NCBI GenBank assembly: GCA_013114725.1
Contig: QCWD01000007.1
Coordinates: forward strand, 1-42,499
Direction: 5' to 3'
Length of the DNA: 42,499 nt
Origin: Nitrososphaeraceae archaeon
GTDB taxonomy: Archaea; Thermoproteota; Nitrososphaeria; Nitrososphaerales; Nitrososphaeraceae
The notes beneath the pieces are model-generated. The model made no database searches. It was not told where the DNA came from and saw only the letters and a list, made by a program, of their open reading frames with translations. Each line of letters starts with the position of its first letter. Positions within the stretch are counted from its first letter, which is position 1. Shown piece after piece: positions 35,619-42,499 of this stretch. Made by a program: the position numbers and the translations under genes.

Positions 35619-36451
35619 TTGTTATATTCATCCTTTTTTTCATTTAACACTATTAAACTTCCTTGTTTGTAGCCTCCGATATCTACAGTCACATATTTAA
35701 ATCCAAATTTTCTAACTTCATTATTTAGTTTAGATAACTTTTCAATATCAAATAATTTTTTCATCTCTGATACATCAGTTTCTATTCTCGCAATTTCCTC
35801 ATGGTCTCTTACTCTTACTTGATTTATGTTAAATAATTTTTTAATCAATTTTTCAATACTTTCAATCCTTTCTAACTTTTCTTTTGTAATAGTAGTTCCC
35901 GTTGGAATTCTAGAAGCAAGACAAGAATTAGAGGGTTTATCATAAACCGAAAGATTATGTCTTTTAGCAATATCTCTTATTATTTTTTTATTAAATCTCA
36001 TTTCTACTAACGGATGTTTTATTCCATTCTTATCAAGTGCTTTAATACCTGGTCTATAATCATATAGGTCTTCAATATTTGTTCCATCAACAATATCAGT
36101 CACGTTATTTTTTTTACCAAAATCTAGTAAATATTCACTTAATTTATTTCTACAATAATAACATCTATTTAGATCGTTTTTTATAAAATCGATATCTTGT
36201 AATTCATCGTACTCTATAATGATATGTTCTATATTTATTTCCTTAGCTACATTTTGAGAAGTTTTTAGTTCCTCCTCTGCAAGTGTTTTGTAATTTGCAG
36301 TAATTGCTATTGCCTTGTCTTGTAGAGCTTTTTTTGCAGCAAGTGCCACAACTGCACTATCAACACCGCCTGATAGCGCTATTAACACATTTTTTTCAGT
36401 ATTTTTCCTGAACCAACCTACCAAATCGTTGAAATGATTATCTCCTTCCAT
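35612..36451 (-). CDS. larE: LarE, sulfur transferase for nickel-pincer nucleotide synthesis
   Basis: PP-loop protein that adenylates the carboxylates of pyridinium-3,5-biscarboxylic acid mononucleotide and replaces them by thiocarboxylates. The PP-loop is ALSGGVDSAV (25-34). DYRPGIKALDKNGIKHPLVE and DKPSNSCLASRIPTG are family-specific. Cysteines at 97 and 100 (RCYYCRNK) plus Cys177 (in SCLASR, where the sacrificial Cys176 of the Lactiplantibacillus enzyme lies) make three candidate ligands for a [4Fe-4S] cluster. Such three-Cys LarE proteins are thought to transfer sulfur catalytically, unlike the single-turnover sacrificial form. Lies six bases after larC and overlaps the cysteine desulfurase start. 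No larA is in this window. Confidence 0.92.
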   Translation of the reverse strand: MEGDNHFNDLVGWFRKNTEKNVLIALSGGVDSAVVALAAKKALQDKAIAITANYKTLAEEELKTSQNVAKEINIEHIIIEYDELQDIDFIKNDLNRCYYCRNKLSEYLLDFGKKNNVTDIVDGTNIEDLYDYRPGIKALDKNGIKHPLVEMRFNKKIIRDIAKRHNLSVYDKPSNSCLASRIPTGTTITKEKLERIESIEKLIKKLFNINQVRVRDHEEIARIETDVSEMKKLFDIEKLSKLNNEVRKFGFKYVTVDIGGYKQGSLIVLNEKKDEYNKC

Positions 36452-36457
36452 CGATTT

Positions 36458-37711
36458 TCATCCCTCGTTACTAACTTTCTGGATGATCTGTGACATTATT
36501 TTATCATAAATTATTTTTACCGAGTTATTTTTCTCAATAGCAATTTTTTTAATTTGATCAAATTCTGGTTTTACACTAATTATTTCTCCGTTGCTGTCTT
36601 TTTTAATGTCTACATCAACCATGAATCTGTCTTTTTTAATTGTAATAGGGATTGTGACTCTGTTTTTTGGAATTTTTATTCTACTAACTTCTTGAATTCT
36701 GATTCCGCCAGTACCAGTTTCGCTAAACAATATATTCAAAATGTTATTTTTATCTTGATTTTTGGTAAGAACTCGAATAATGGTTGTTGGACGATTCTTT
36801 TTTGTTATTGCAGAAATTAATGTTACGTCCATCACTCCTATTTTAGTTAATTTTTCAACAACATTTCCTAAAAGTTCTCCGGTAACATCGTCAACATTTG
36901 TTTCAATCAATAATATTTTTTCTTCAGTATAGATGAGTGATTGAGGGGTTTTTCCAATTATTGTTCTAGTCATATTTGCGAAATCTTTGAATTGTTTACT
37001 TCCAATTCCATACCCTGTATTTATAATACTAAATGCAGGATAATATTCAACACATTGAGAAGCCAAATTCACTAATATTGCGGCTCCGGTGGGCGTAGTC
37101 AATTCTCCTTCAAATCCACCTTCCAGAATAAATGGTTTATTTTTAAAGATCTCTAAAACAACATTAGTCGGATTAGATACTATTCCATGTGAAAAATTTG
37201 TGATTCCATTTCCAACTGCAATTTTAGTACATACCACTTTGCTTTCCAGAAAGTTCAAATCCTGTAATGCCATAGCACTACCAACGAGATCAACAAAGGT
37301 ATCAATACTTGAAGTTTCATGCAAATGAACTTTTTTAATATCTTCTCCATGAATATTGGATTCTGCTCTTAATATTGTTTTAAATGAATTTAATATCAAA
37401 GTTTTTGTATTTTTTTTAAAATTGAGGGAATCACAACAATCTGAAAGATTTTGATACATTTCCAATCCATTTCTTGAATTTAGTTTTTCTTCAATTTCCA
37501 GATTTAATTTTGTACCAATAAAACCATGGGATTTTTTCTTCTTAAATTCTACTTTCTTTATTTTGGTTTGGTCCAGATATCGTTGACAAGACTTAATTGC
37601 CATAATTACTTTATCTTTGTTTGCTCCTAAATCTATCAACGAAGAAAGAAACATGTCACCAGAAATTCCAGCAACTTGGCAATCAATTATCATGATATTA
37701 TTATTTAACAT
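36458..37711 (-). CDS. larC: LarC, nickel insertion protein for the pincer cofactor
   Basis: CTP-dependent cyclometallase that puts nickel into the dithiocarboxylate pyridinium nucleotide to finish the cofactor. Characteristic are DCQVAGISGDMFLSSLIDLG at the start, VHLHETSSIDTFVDLVG (His-rich metal region), LEGGFEGELTTPTGAAILV, and LIETNVDDVTGELLG in the C-terminal domain. In Lactiplantibacillus the two halves (LarC1/LarC2) are joined by programmed frameshifting; here both are in one continuous frame of 417 residues. ATG 37711 is used; ATG 37693 is also possible. First gene of the larC-larE-cysteine desulfurase unit, with a palindrome just upstream. Confidence 0.93.
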   Translation of the reverse strand: MLNNNIMIIDCQVAGISGDMFLSSLIDLGANKDKVIMAIKSCQRYLDQTKIKKVEFKKKKSHGFIGTKLNLEIEEKLNSRNGLEMYQNLSDCCDSLNFKKNTKTLILNSFKTILRAESNIHGEDIKKVHLHETSSIDTFVDLVGSAMALQDLNFLESKVVCTKIAVGNGITNFSHGIVSNPTNVVLEIFKNKPFILEGGFEGELTTPTGAAILVNLASQCVEYYPAFSIINTGYGIGSKQFKDFANMTRTIIGKTPQSLIYTEEKILLIETNVDDVTGELLGNVVEKLTKIGVMDVTLISAITKKNRPTTIIRVLTKNQDKNNILNILFSETGTGGIRIQEVSRIKIPKNRVTIPITIKKDRFMVDVDIKKDSNGEIISVKPEFDQIKKIAIEKNNSVKIIYDKIMSQIIQKVSNEG

Positions 37712-37713
37712 TA

Positions 37714-37729
37714 ATTTACTAGTAAATTG
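37714..37729 (-). promoter_or_regulatory. Perfect 16-bp palindrome before larC
   Basis: AATTTACTAGTAAATT is a perfect palindrome lying two bases upstream of the larC start codon. Reading on the minus strand, a TATA-like TTTAAATTA is about 38 bases before the ATG, so the palindrome lies over the likely transcription start, a position used by repressors. A nickel- or sulfur-responsive regulator would be a natural guess but is not shown. Confidence 0.4.
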
Positions 37730-37798
37730 ATAGGTTGCTAATTTTAATTTAAAGAAATACAGACATCATTCATCTGTACTCTAGTTTTAAATTAGGAA

Positions 37799-37807
37799 AA
37801 TTATAAG
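37799..37807 (+). promoter_or_regulatory. TATA-like box of the malate dehydrogenase gene
   Basis: AATTATAAG is centred 29 bases before the ATG at 37832, fitting a leaderless transcript. Confidence 0.5.
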
Positions 37808-37831
37808 TATTGGACTTTTGGAATATATCAG

Positions 37832-38752
37832 ATGACAATTACCGTTATAGGATCAGGAAAGGTTGGAGCTTCTGCAGCATTAAATTGTGCACTACGTGAG
37901 TTAGATGATGTTCTTTTATTGGATATAGTACAGGGATTACCTCAAGGTGAATCTATGGATATTAATCATCAGTTAGCGGAACGTGGTTCAGATAGCTACG
38001 TTAGAGGATCGAATAATTACGAAGATATGGAAAATTCAGAATTTATTGTTTTAGTGGCCGGAATTGGAAGAAAACCCGGAATGACTCGAATGGATCTGCT
38101 TAAGATTAATTCTGGTATTATCAAAGATGTATCATCCAAAATTTTAACCTATTCTCCGAACGCAACTGTTATTGTAGTCACTAATCCACTTGATCCTATG
38201 ACATATCTTACATTGAAAAAAACAGGATTCAAACGTAATAAAGTTATTGGAATGGGGGGAATGTTAGATTTGTCTCGATTTAAAAGTTTTATTCATGAAT
38301 TTACGGGAGTTTCTAGATCATCTGTCAATGCAATGGTTATCAGTGAACATGGTGAAAATATGCTACCTTTGACCAGATTTTCATCTATCGGTGGTATTCC
38401 ACTTCATGAATTCATGTCAAATTCAAAAGAAAAACTAGATGAAATTTTTGAAAAGACCAAAAATGTAGCTGCAGACGTAATTGCTCTGAAAGGAGCTACT
38501 GTGTATGCACCAGGAAATGCAGTAGCAACCATGATTGAGAGCATTATAAAAGATAAGAGATCTGTTATACCAGTTTCAGCAATGCTGGACGGTGAATATG
38601 GATTTGAAGATGTATGTATCGGTGTTCCAGTTATACTAGGATCTAACGGAATTGAAAAAATAGTAGAATTAAATCTCAATAACTTTGAGCGGGAAATCTT
38701 TACAAAAGGCATAACAAGCGTGAAAGAAGCAATTAAATCATTACAAATTTAA
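37832..38752 (+). CDS. mdh: NAD-dependent malate dehydrogenase (LDH-like family)
   Basis: Interconverts malate and oxaloacetate. The Rossmann loop is VIGSGKVGAS (5-14); Asp31 at the end of the second strand favours NAD over NADP. The substrate arginines are in GIGRKPGMTRMD (Arg80, Arg86) and LDLSRF (Arg149); the catalytic His173 is in SEHGEN. The Arg80-Lys-Pro-Gly-Met segment is the malate rather than lactate type. Size is normal for the LDH-like MDH group. It starts a transcript divergent from larC and is followed by larB after 25 bases. That placement, between larC and larB, is notable because the nickel-pincer cofactor serves lactate racemase and other 2-hydroxyacid enzymes, but this MDH itself needs no nickel. 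Confidence 0.93.
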   Translation: MTITVIGSGKVGASAALNCALRELDDVLLLDIVQGLPQGESMDINHQLAERGSDSYVRGSNNYEDMENSEFIVLVAGIGRKPGMTRMDLLKINSGIIKDVSSKILTYSPNATVIVVTNPLDPMTYLTLKKTGFKRNKVIGMGGMLDLSRFKSFIHEFTGVSRSSVNAMVISEHGENMLPLTRFSSIGGIPLHEFMSNSKEKLDEIFEKTKNVAADVIALKGATVYAPGNAVATMIESIIKDKRSVIPVSAMLDGEYGFEDVCIGVPVILGSNGIEKIVELNLNNFEREIFTKGITSVKEAIKSLQI

Positions 38753-38754
38753 AA
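38746..38754 (+). promoter_or_regulatory. TATA-like box of larB overlapping the mdh stop
   Basis: AATTTAAAA is centred 28 bases before the TTG of larB and overlaps the last codons of mdh, so larB may have its own leaderless transcript as well as read-through from mdh. Confidence 0.35.
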
Positions 38755-38777
38755 GATTTTTACAATAATATCATCCA

Positions 38778-39560
38778 TTGTTTGATTTAAAATCCTTATT
38801 GGACGACTTTTCTAAAGGTAACCTGACAGTAGATGAAATCCAAAAGCATATTACGTTATCATATATAGACCATGTAGGAAATGAAATAGCAAAATTAGAT
38901 ACCTATCGTGAGTTTAGAAAATGTATTCCCGAATTGATCTATGGGGAGAGCAAGCTCTTATCTGACGTTATGCAAATTGTTGACACGTTAATAGAAAAAC
39001 GAAGTTCTGTCATTGTCACGAGATTAAAAATGAATAATTTAGAAGATTTGAAGGTCTATCTGTCATCCAAAAAATATTTCTTTGAACAAGGTATCAATAG
39101 CTCTACAATACTAATACATAAGAAAAGAAACTTAGTGAAAAATAAATACGGAAAAATTGGTATAATCTGTGCTGGCACATCAGATATTCCAGTTGCAGAA
39201 GAAGCAAGACTTGTATCAAAAGCGATGGGATGTGAAAGTATTTTAAGTTATGACGTTGGAATTGCTGGGATACATCGGTTATTTCCAATTTTATCAAAAA
39301 TGTTAAAATCAAATGTTAAATCAATCGTAGTAGCTGCAGGTATGGAGGGAGCACTACCTTCATTTGTATCTGCATGTGTTGATATTCCCGTGATAGGTGT
39401 TCCAACTTCGGTTGGGTATGGTTTTGGTTCTAATGGGGTTGCTGCACTTGCATCTATGTTGCAGAGTTGTACCCTTGGTTTAACTGTTGTCAACATAGAT
39501 AATGGAGTAGGTGCGGGCGCTTTTGCATCATTGATTGCATTAAATTCAAAAAAAAAATAA
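38778..39560 (+). CDS. larB: LarB, pyridinium biscarboxylate synthase (PurE-like)
   Basis: First enzyme of nickel-pincer cofactor synthesis: carboxylates nicotinate adenine dinucleotide at C5 and hydrolyses it to the mononucleotide. The C-terminal half has the PurE/AIR-carboxylase fold seen in IGIICAGTSDIPVAEEARLV, MGCESILSYDVGIAGIHRL, VAAGMEGALPSFVSA and PVIGVPTSVGYGFGSNG; INIDNGVGAGAFA-like residues close the domain (VVNIDNGVGAGAFA). The N-terminal 110 residues, including YGESKL, are LarB-specific and separate it from true PurE. The start is TTG; no ATG fits the family start. It lies with mdh on the strand opposite to larC-larE. Confidence 0.92.
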   Translation: MFDLKSLLDDFSKGNLTVDEIQKHITLSYIDHVGNEIAKLDTYREFRKCIPELIYGESKLLSDVMQIVDTLIEKRSSVIVTRLKMNNLEDLKVYLSSKKYFFEQGINSSTILIHKKRNLVKNKYGKIGIICAGTSDIPVAEEARLVSKAMGCESILSYDVGIAGIHRLFPILSKMLKSNVKSIVVAAGMEGALPSFVSACVDIPVIGVPTSVGYGFGSNGVAALASMLQSCTLGLTVVNIDNGVGAGAFASLIALNSKKK

Positions 39561-39622
39561 CAAGAAAAATTTGAATTCCATTCTTGGGAAAATCGTAATT
39601 GATAAAAATAATAGATCAAACG

Positions 39623-39630
39623 TTTATAAG
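39623..39630 (+). promoter_or_regulatory. TATA-like box of the uL18-secY operon
   Basis: TTTATAAG lies about 60 bases before the uL18 start. Initiation near 39654 leaves a leader of about 30 bases that holds GGAG at 39671-39674. Confidence 0.5.
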
Positions 39631-39685
39631 TGCTTTTTATGTTCAGGCTTTCTAATCTTTAATAGATAATGGAGAATAGTTAATA

Positions 39686-40300
39686 ATGAATTACATACGT
39701 ACTCTGAAAAGGATTAGACAGAGAAAGACAAATTATCATAAAAGAGCTGCTGTGTTATTAAGTCATAGTCCTTTTATTACAATCAAAATTAGTAATCAAA
39801 ATGTTGCATCCCAACTTGTTAAACCCACATTGACTGGAGATTTTATTATAACTTCAGTACATAGCAGAAATCTGACAAATCTTGGATGGAAAGGTTCGCT
39901 TAATAATCTTCCTGCCTGTTATTTGACAGGATTTCTACTAGCAAGAAAATCTCTAAAGACTGGAATTGATAAAGCAATTTTATATATTGGCAAGGATGTC
40001 TTTACCTCCCGTATAGCCGCTTGTGTTAAAGGAATGATTGACGGTGGGATTAAAATACCTGTTTCTGAAGAATCACTGCCAGAGGAAAATCGAATAAAAG
40101 GTTCACATATAGTTGAGTATGCAAATATTTTAAAAAGTGATGATGATCGTTATAAAACAATATTTTCTGGGTTACTTAAAAATGGGCTTGAGCCAGAGAA
40201 GTATGAATCTCATTTTGAGGAAATTAAAAATAAGATTCATGATGAGTTTAATAATAATTCAATATCCAATACAGACAGGATGGTAGATATTAATGAATAA
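39686..40300 (+). CDS. rpl18: 50S ribosomal protein uL18
   Basis: Binds 5S rRNA and anchors it to the large subunit. Family segments are RTLKRIRQRKTNYHKRAAVL at the start, NLPACYLTGFLLARKSL, AILYIGKDVFTSRIAACVKG and MIDGGIKIPVSEESLPEENR. The N- and C-terminal extensions are of the archaeal/eukaryotic type. It opens a ribosomal unit with its own promoter; in many archaea eL32 and eL19 precede it, whereas here larB lies upstream. Ends eight bases inside the uS5 frame. Confidence 0.94.
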   Translation: MNYIRTLKRIRQRKTNYHKRAAVLLSHSPFITIKISNQNVASQLVKPTLTGDFIITSVHSRNLTNLGWKGSLNNLPACYLTGFLLARKSLKTGIDKAILYIGKDVFTSRIAACVKGMIDGGIKIPVSEESLPEENRIKGSHIVEYANILKSDDDRYKTIFSGLLKNGLEPEKYESHFEEIKNKIHDEFNNNSISNTDRMVDINE

Positions 40301-40925
40301 GTTCAACAGACCAAGTCAAACCAGACAGGAAAAGCAGGTTGAATGGAAGCCTAGAACTACCTTGGGACAAATGGTCGCATCAGGAAAAATAGCATCCATG
40401 GATCAAATCTATGAGAATGGGATGCGAATACAGGAACCAGAGATTGTAAAGCACCTTCTACCTGAGATAAAAAGCCATGTTGTCCATGTAGGTATAGTAC
40501 AGAAACAAACAGATGCCGGTGAAATGACAAGATTTGCAGCACTCGTTGCGATTGGAAATGAGGCTGGATGGTTTGGAATAGGTACTGGAAAAGCAGCCCA
40601 GATGCGTAATGCTATTGACAAAGCAACAAATTCTGCTTATTTGAATGTAATTCCTATCAAATTAGGATGTGGGAGCTGGGAATGTAGATGTACACAATAT
40701 CACTCAATTCCATTTAAAGTGAGTGGTAAAGGTGGAAGTGTTACCGTGGAAGTGATTCCAGGGCCACGTGGATTGGGATTGGTAGCAGGAGAAGATATTA
40801 AAATACTGTTACGTTTAGCAGGATTAAAAGATGCATGGACAAAGACATTTGGTTCAACAAGTACCATGTCATCTACAGCAATTGCAATATTTAATGCTAT
40901 TAGGAGTACATACAAATCCGGGTGA
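40293..40925 (+). CDS. rps5: 30S ribosomal protein uS5
   Basis: Small-subunit protein near the mRNA entry site. EPEIVKHLLPEIKSHVVHVG, MTRFAALVAIGNEAGWFGIG, GCGSWECRCTQYHSIPFKV and RLAGLKDAWTKTFGSTSTM are typical of archaeal uS5. The start overlaps the end of uL18 by eight bases. Confidence 0.96.
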   Translation: MNKFNRPSQTRQEKQVEWKPRTTLGQMVASGKIASMDQIYENGMRIQEPEIVKHLLPEIKSHVVHVGIVQKQTDAGEMTRFAALVAIGNEAGWFGIGTGKAAQMRNAIDKATNSAYLNVIPIKLGCGSWECRCTQYHSIPFKVSGKGGSVTVEVIPGPRGLGLVAGEDIKILLRLAGLKDAWTKTFGSTSTMSSTAIAIFNAIRSTYKSG

Positions 40926-40933
40926 AATGAATA

Positions 40934-41392
40934 TTGGTATATCTTGTGATACGTATAAAAGGTTTGGTTAATATTCCTTATTGGGCATTAACAACATTAA
41001 CTAATCTTAATTTAAATAAAAAGTTTAACGCTACCCTAGTACCAGAAAACTTACAAACATTGGGAATGCTGCGTAAAGTAAAAGATTCTATTTCGTGGTA
41101 CAAGGCAGACAAAGAAATCATAAAAGATTTATTAGAAAAACGCGGAAAAAAAGACGGTTATAAATCAATTACTGTAAATGATCTTCCAGCAAAATTTGGT
41201 ACATTTGACGAGATTGCAGATGCGTTATCGTCAGATACGATAAAACTATCTGATCTTGAATCAATAAAACCATGGTTTACATTAAACCCTCCAAAAGGCG
41301 GTTTTAAACGAAAGACAAAAAAGCAATATTCTCAAGGTGGAATTTTGGGTGAAAATAAAGAACTAATCAGTATTATTAGAAGGATGATGTAA
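40934..41392 (+). CDS. rpl30: 50S ribosomal protein uL30
   Basis: Large-subunit protein. VIRIKGLVNIPYWALTTLTN corresponds to the N-terminal core and LKPWFTLNPPKGGFKRKTK-like residues (here IKPWFTLNPPKGGFKRK) to the archaeal C-terminal extension. The start codon is TTG at 40934, eight bases after uS5; no ATG is available at the family start position. Confidence 0.92.
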   Translation: MVYLVIRIKGLVNIPYWALTTLTNLNLNKKFNATLVPENLQTLGMLRKVKDSISWYKADKEIIKDLLEKRGKKDGYKSITVNDLPAKFGTFDEIADALSSDTIKLSDLESIKPWFTLNPPKGGFKRKTKKQYSQGGILGENKELISIIRRMM

Positions 41393-41460
41393 TGATGATT
41401 ACGATGATTATAAATATATCAAGTTGTAGAAAAAATTTAATGGAGGTTGTCTAGAAGATT

Positions 41461-41880
41461 ATGGCTACTAGATTTAGGAAGATAAGGAGACAAAGAGGGT
41501 CTAGATATTGTGGCTGGGGCCAGATTGGACAACATAGACAATCTGGTTCACGAGGGGGAATCGGACAAGCAGGAAAACATAAACATTTCTGGATAAGGAC
41601 AATAAAAGAAGAACCAAATCATTTTGGACATGATTCGCTAGTATCTCTTGGATCTCGTGTCAGCAAATGGATAAATCTGAAGGATTTAGATTCTGTGTTT
41701 GATAAACATGGAAAGACGGAAAATGGAAAGTCTGTTATTGATCTTACTTCACTTGGATATCACAAACTACTGGGAACTGGTAATGTTATAAGTCCGTATA
41801 TTGTAAAAGTGGAATTTGTATCTAGTAATGCTAAAGAAAAGATTCTAGCCATAGGTGGCCAGGTAGTCAATAATGAGTAG
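41461..41880 (+). CDS. rpl15: 50S ribosomal protein uL15
   Basis: Large-subunit assembly protein with the basic, Gly-rich N-terminus (RFRKIRRQRGSRYCGWGQIG, then HRQSGSRGGIGQAGKHK) and a C-terminal globular domain. GGAGG at 41442-41446 is a possible ribosome site with rather long spacing. The AT-rich gap before it contains ATTATAAATATATC (41408-41421), which could be an internal promoter. Its end overlaps the secY start by eight bases. Confidence 0.94.
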   Translation: MATRFRKIRRQRGSRYCGWGQIGQHRQSGSRGGIGQAGKHKHFWIRTIKEEPNHFGHDSLVSLGSRVSKWINLKDLDSVFDKHGKTENGKSVIDLTSLGYHKLLGTGNVISPYIVKVEFVSSNAKEKILAIGGQVVNNE

Positions 41881-42499
41881 TACCAAGTCTGAGGGTATTT
41901 TTAGAAAAATTATAAAATCTACTTCAAGGTATATCCCACAGGTAGAAAAACCTAAAAAGAAAATCACATTAACTGAAAAGCTGATCTGGTCAGGAATAGC
42001 CCTTTTTTTGTATCTTATTATGGGTCAAATCCCACTATATGGTGTAACCGATGAACCGAAATTTGATTTCTTGGCATTTGCAAGAGTAATTTTTGCGGCA
42101 CAACAAGGTACTATTCTTGAGCTTGGAATTGGGCCGATAGTTACTGCGGGATTGTTAATGCAATTATTAAAAGGTTCGGATATACTAAAACTTAATTTCA
42201 AAGATCCTGACGATAGAGCCCTTTTTACATCCGCAACAAAAATTGTCACTATCATAGTAATAATTGCCGAAGGTGCATTGTACGGTGGAAGTGTTTATGG
42301 ACCATTGGTTGAATTACCTATCTTTATTCCAATAATTATTCTACAACTGATATTCACTAGTGTTATTGTGATGTATTTGGATGAACTTGTTCAGAAAGGA
42401 TGGGGATTGGGATCTGGAATTAGTTTGTTTATCATGGCTGGAGTAGCACAGACTATACTATGGAGTTTATTTAGTCCTATTCCTGGACCTACAGGAAGT
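41873..42499 (+). CDS. secY: Preprotein translocase subunit SecY (5' part)
   Basis: Channel subunit of the Sec translocon, in the cytoplasmic membrane. The 209 residues present cover the N-terminal amphipathic region, the first transmembrane helix (LIWSGIALFLYLIMGQIPLYG), the plug region and following segments, with ELGIGPIVTAGLLMQLLKGS and KGWGLGSGISLFIMAGVAQ typical of SecY/Sec61alpha. The frame is open to the window edge, so the gene is cut off by the window and not truncated in the genome as far as can be seen. It overlaps uL15 by eight bases, the normal archaeal order uL15-secY. Confidence 0.96.
   Translation, partial: MSSTKSEGIFRKIIKSTSRYIPQVEKPKKKITLTEKLIWSGIALFLYLIMGQIPLYGVTDEPKFDFLAFARVIFAAQQGTILELGIGPIVTAGLLMQLLKGSDILKLNFKDPDDRALFTSATKIVTIIVIIAEGALYGGSVYGPLVELPIFIPIIILQLIFTSVIVMYLDELVQKGWGLGSGISLFIMAGVAQTILWSLFSPIPGPTGS

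Noticed and set aside
38404-38712. Minus-strand frame inside malate dehydrogenase
   Set aside because: Shadow of a conserved gene; similar frames occur over most AT-rich genes here.
1-42499. CRISPR arrays, tandem repeat arrays, prophage modules, rRNA genes
   Set aside because: None seen: no regularly spaced repeats, no phage structural genes and no rRNA signature in the window.

Overview
The window is a low-GC (about one third G+C by eye) chromosomal segment of an archaeon of the Nitrososphaerota (Thaumarchaeota), very probably an ammonia oxidiser. The signs are an unsplit RNA polymerase subunit A next to rpoB/rpoH, archaeal ribosomal proteins, KEOPS genes, Taw1, Cdc48, an RfcL clamp-loader subunit, an intron-bearing tRNA-His, and a three-gene biotin-dependent acyl-CoA carboxylase of the kind used in the 3-hydroxypropionate/4-hydroxybutyrate cycle. 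No amo genes lie in the window, so the physiology is inferred. Genus is not decidable; the composition fits several low-GC lineages.

Layout. 1-2527: a membrane-anchored orphan gene and a decayed zone with two transposase remnants and one other broken gene. 2528-4554: two exported proteins (a subtilisin-like protease and a small Cys-tailed protein). 4739-7537: Hsp20 followed by Cdc48, a protein quality-control pair. 7629-8840: small genes (zinc-ribbon, cupin, DUF2024). 8914-12749: house-cleaning and tRNA-modification block on the minus strand (XTP pyrophosphatase, Bud32, Kae1, YchF-type GTPase) with a PH-like gene nested on the other strand. 12835-14520: a PurF-like protein that has lost its active-site residues, plus a small partner. 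14523-17031: HAD nucleotidase, Taw1, NIF3-like. 17105-17192: tRNA-His with intron. 17362-27118: rpoH-rpoB-rpoA-eL30, then nusA-uS12-uS7. 27189-30166: an unrecognised protein, RfcL, a zinc protein and a small protein. 30255-33822: acyl-CoA carboxylase (carboxyltransferase, biotin carboxylase, biotin carrier). 33886-39560: peroxiredoxin, cysteine desulfurase, LarE, LarC, malate dehydrogenase and LarB. 39686-42499: uL18-uS5-uL30-uL15-secY, running off the end.

The most interesting parts are (i) a nickel-pincer-nucleotide cofactor locus (larC-larE-cysteine desulfurase on one strand, mdh-larB divergent) with no LarA-type client enzyme in sight and with a LarE that has three cysteines, suggesting catalytic sulfur supply; (ii) the PurF-like pseudoenzyme; (iii) perfect 16-bp palindromes between promoter and start of hsp20 and of larC; (iv) a tRNA-His whose bulge-helix-bulge intron fold can be drawn completely. 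Many genes look leaderless, with a TATA-like box about 28 bases before the start, and several start with TTG.
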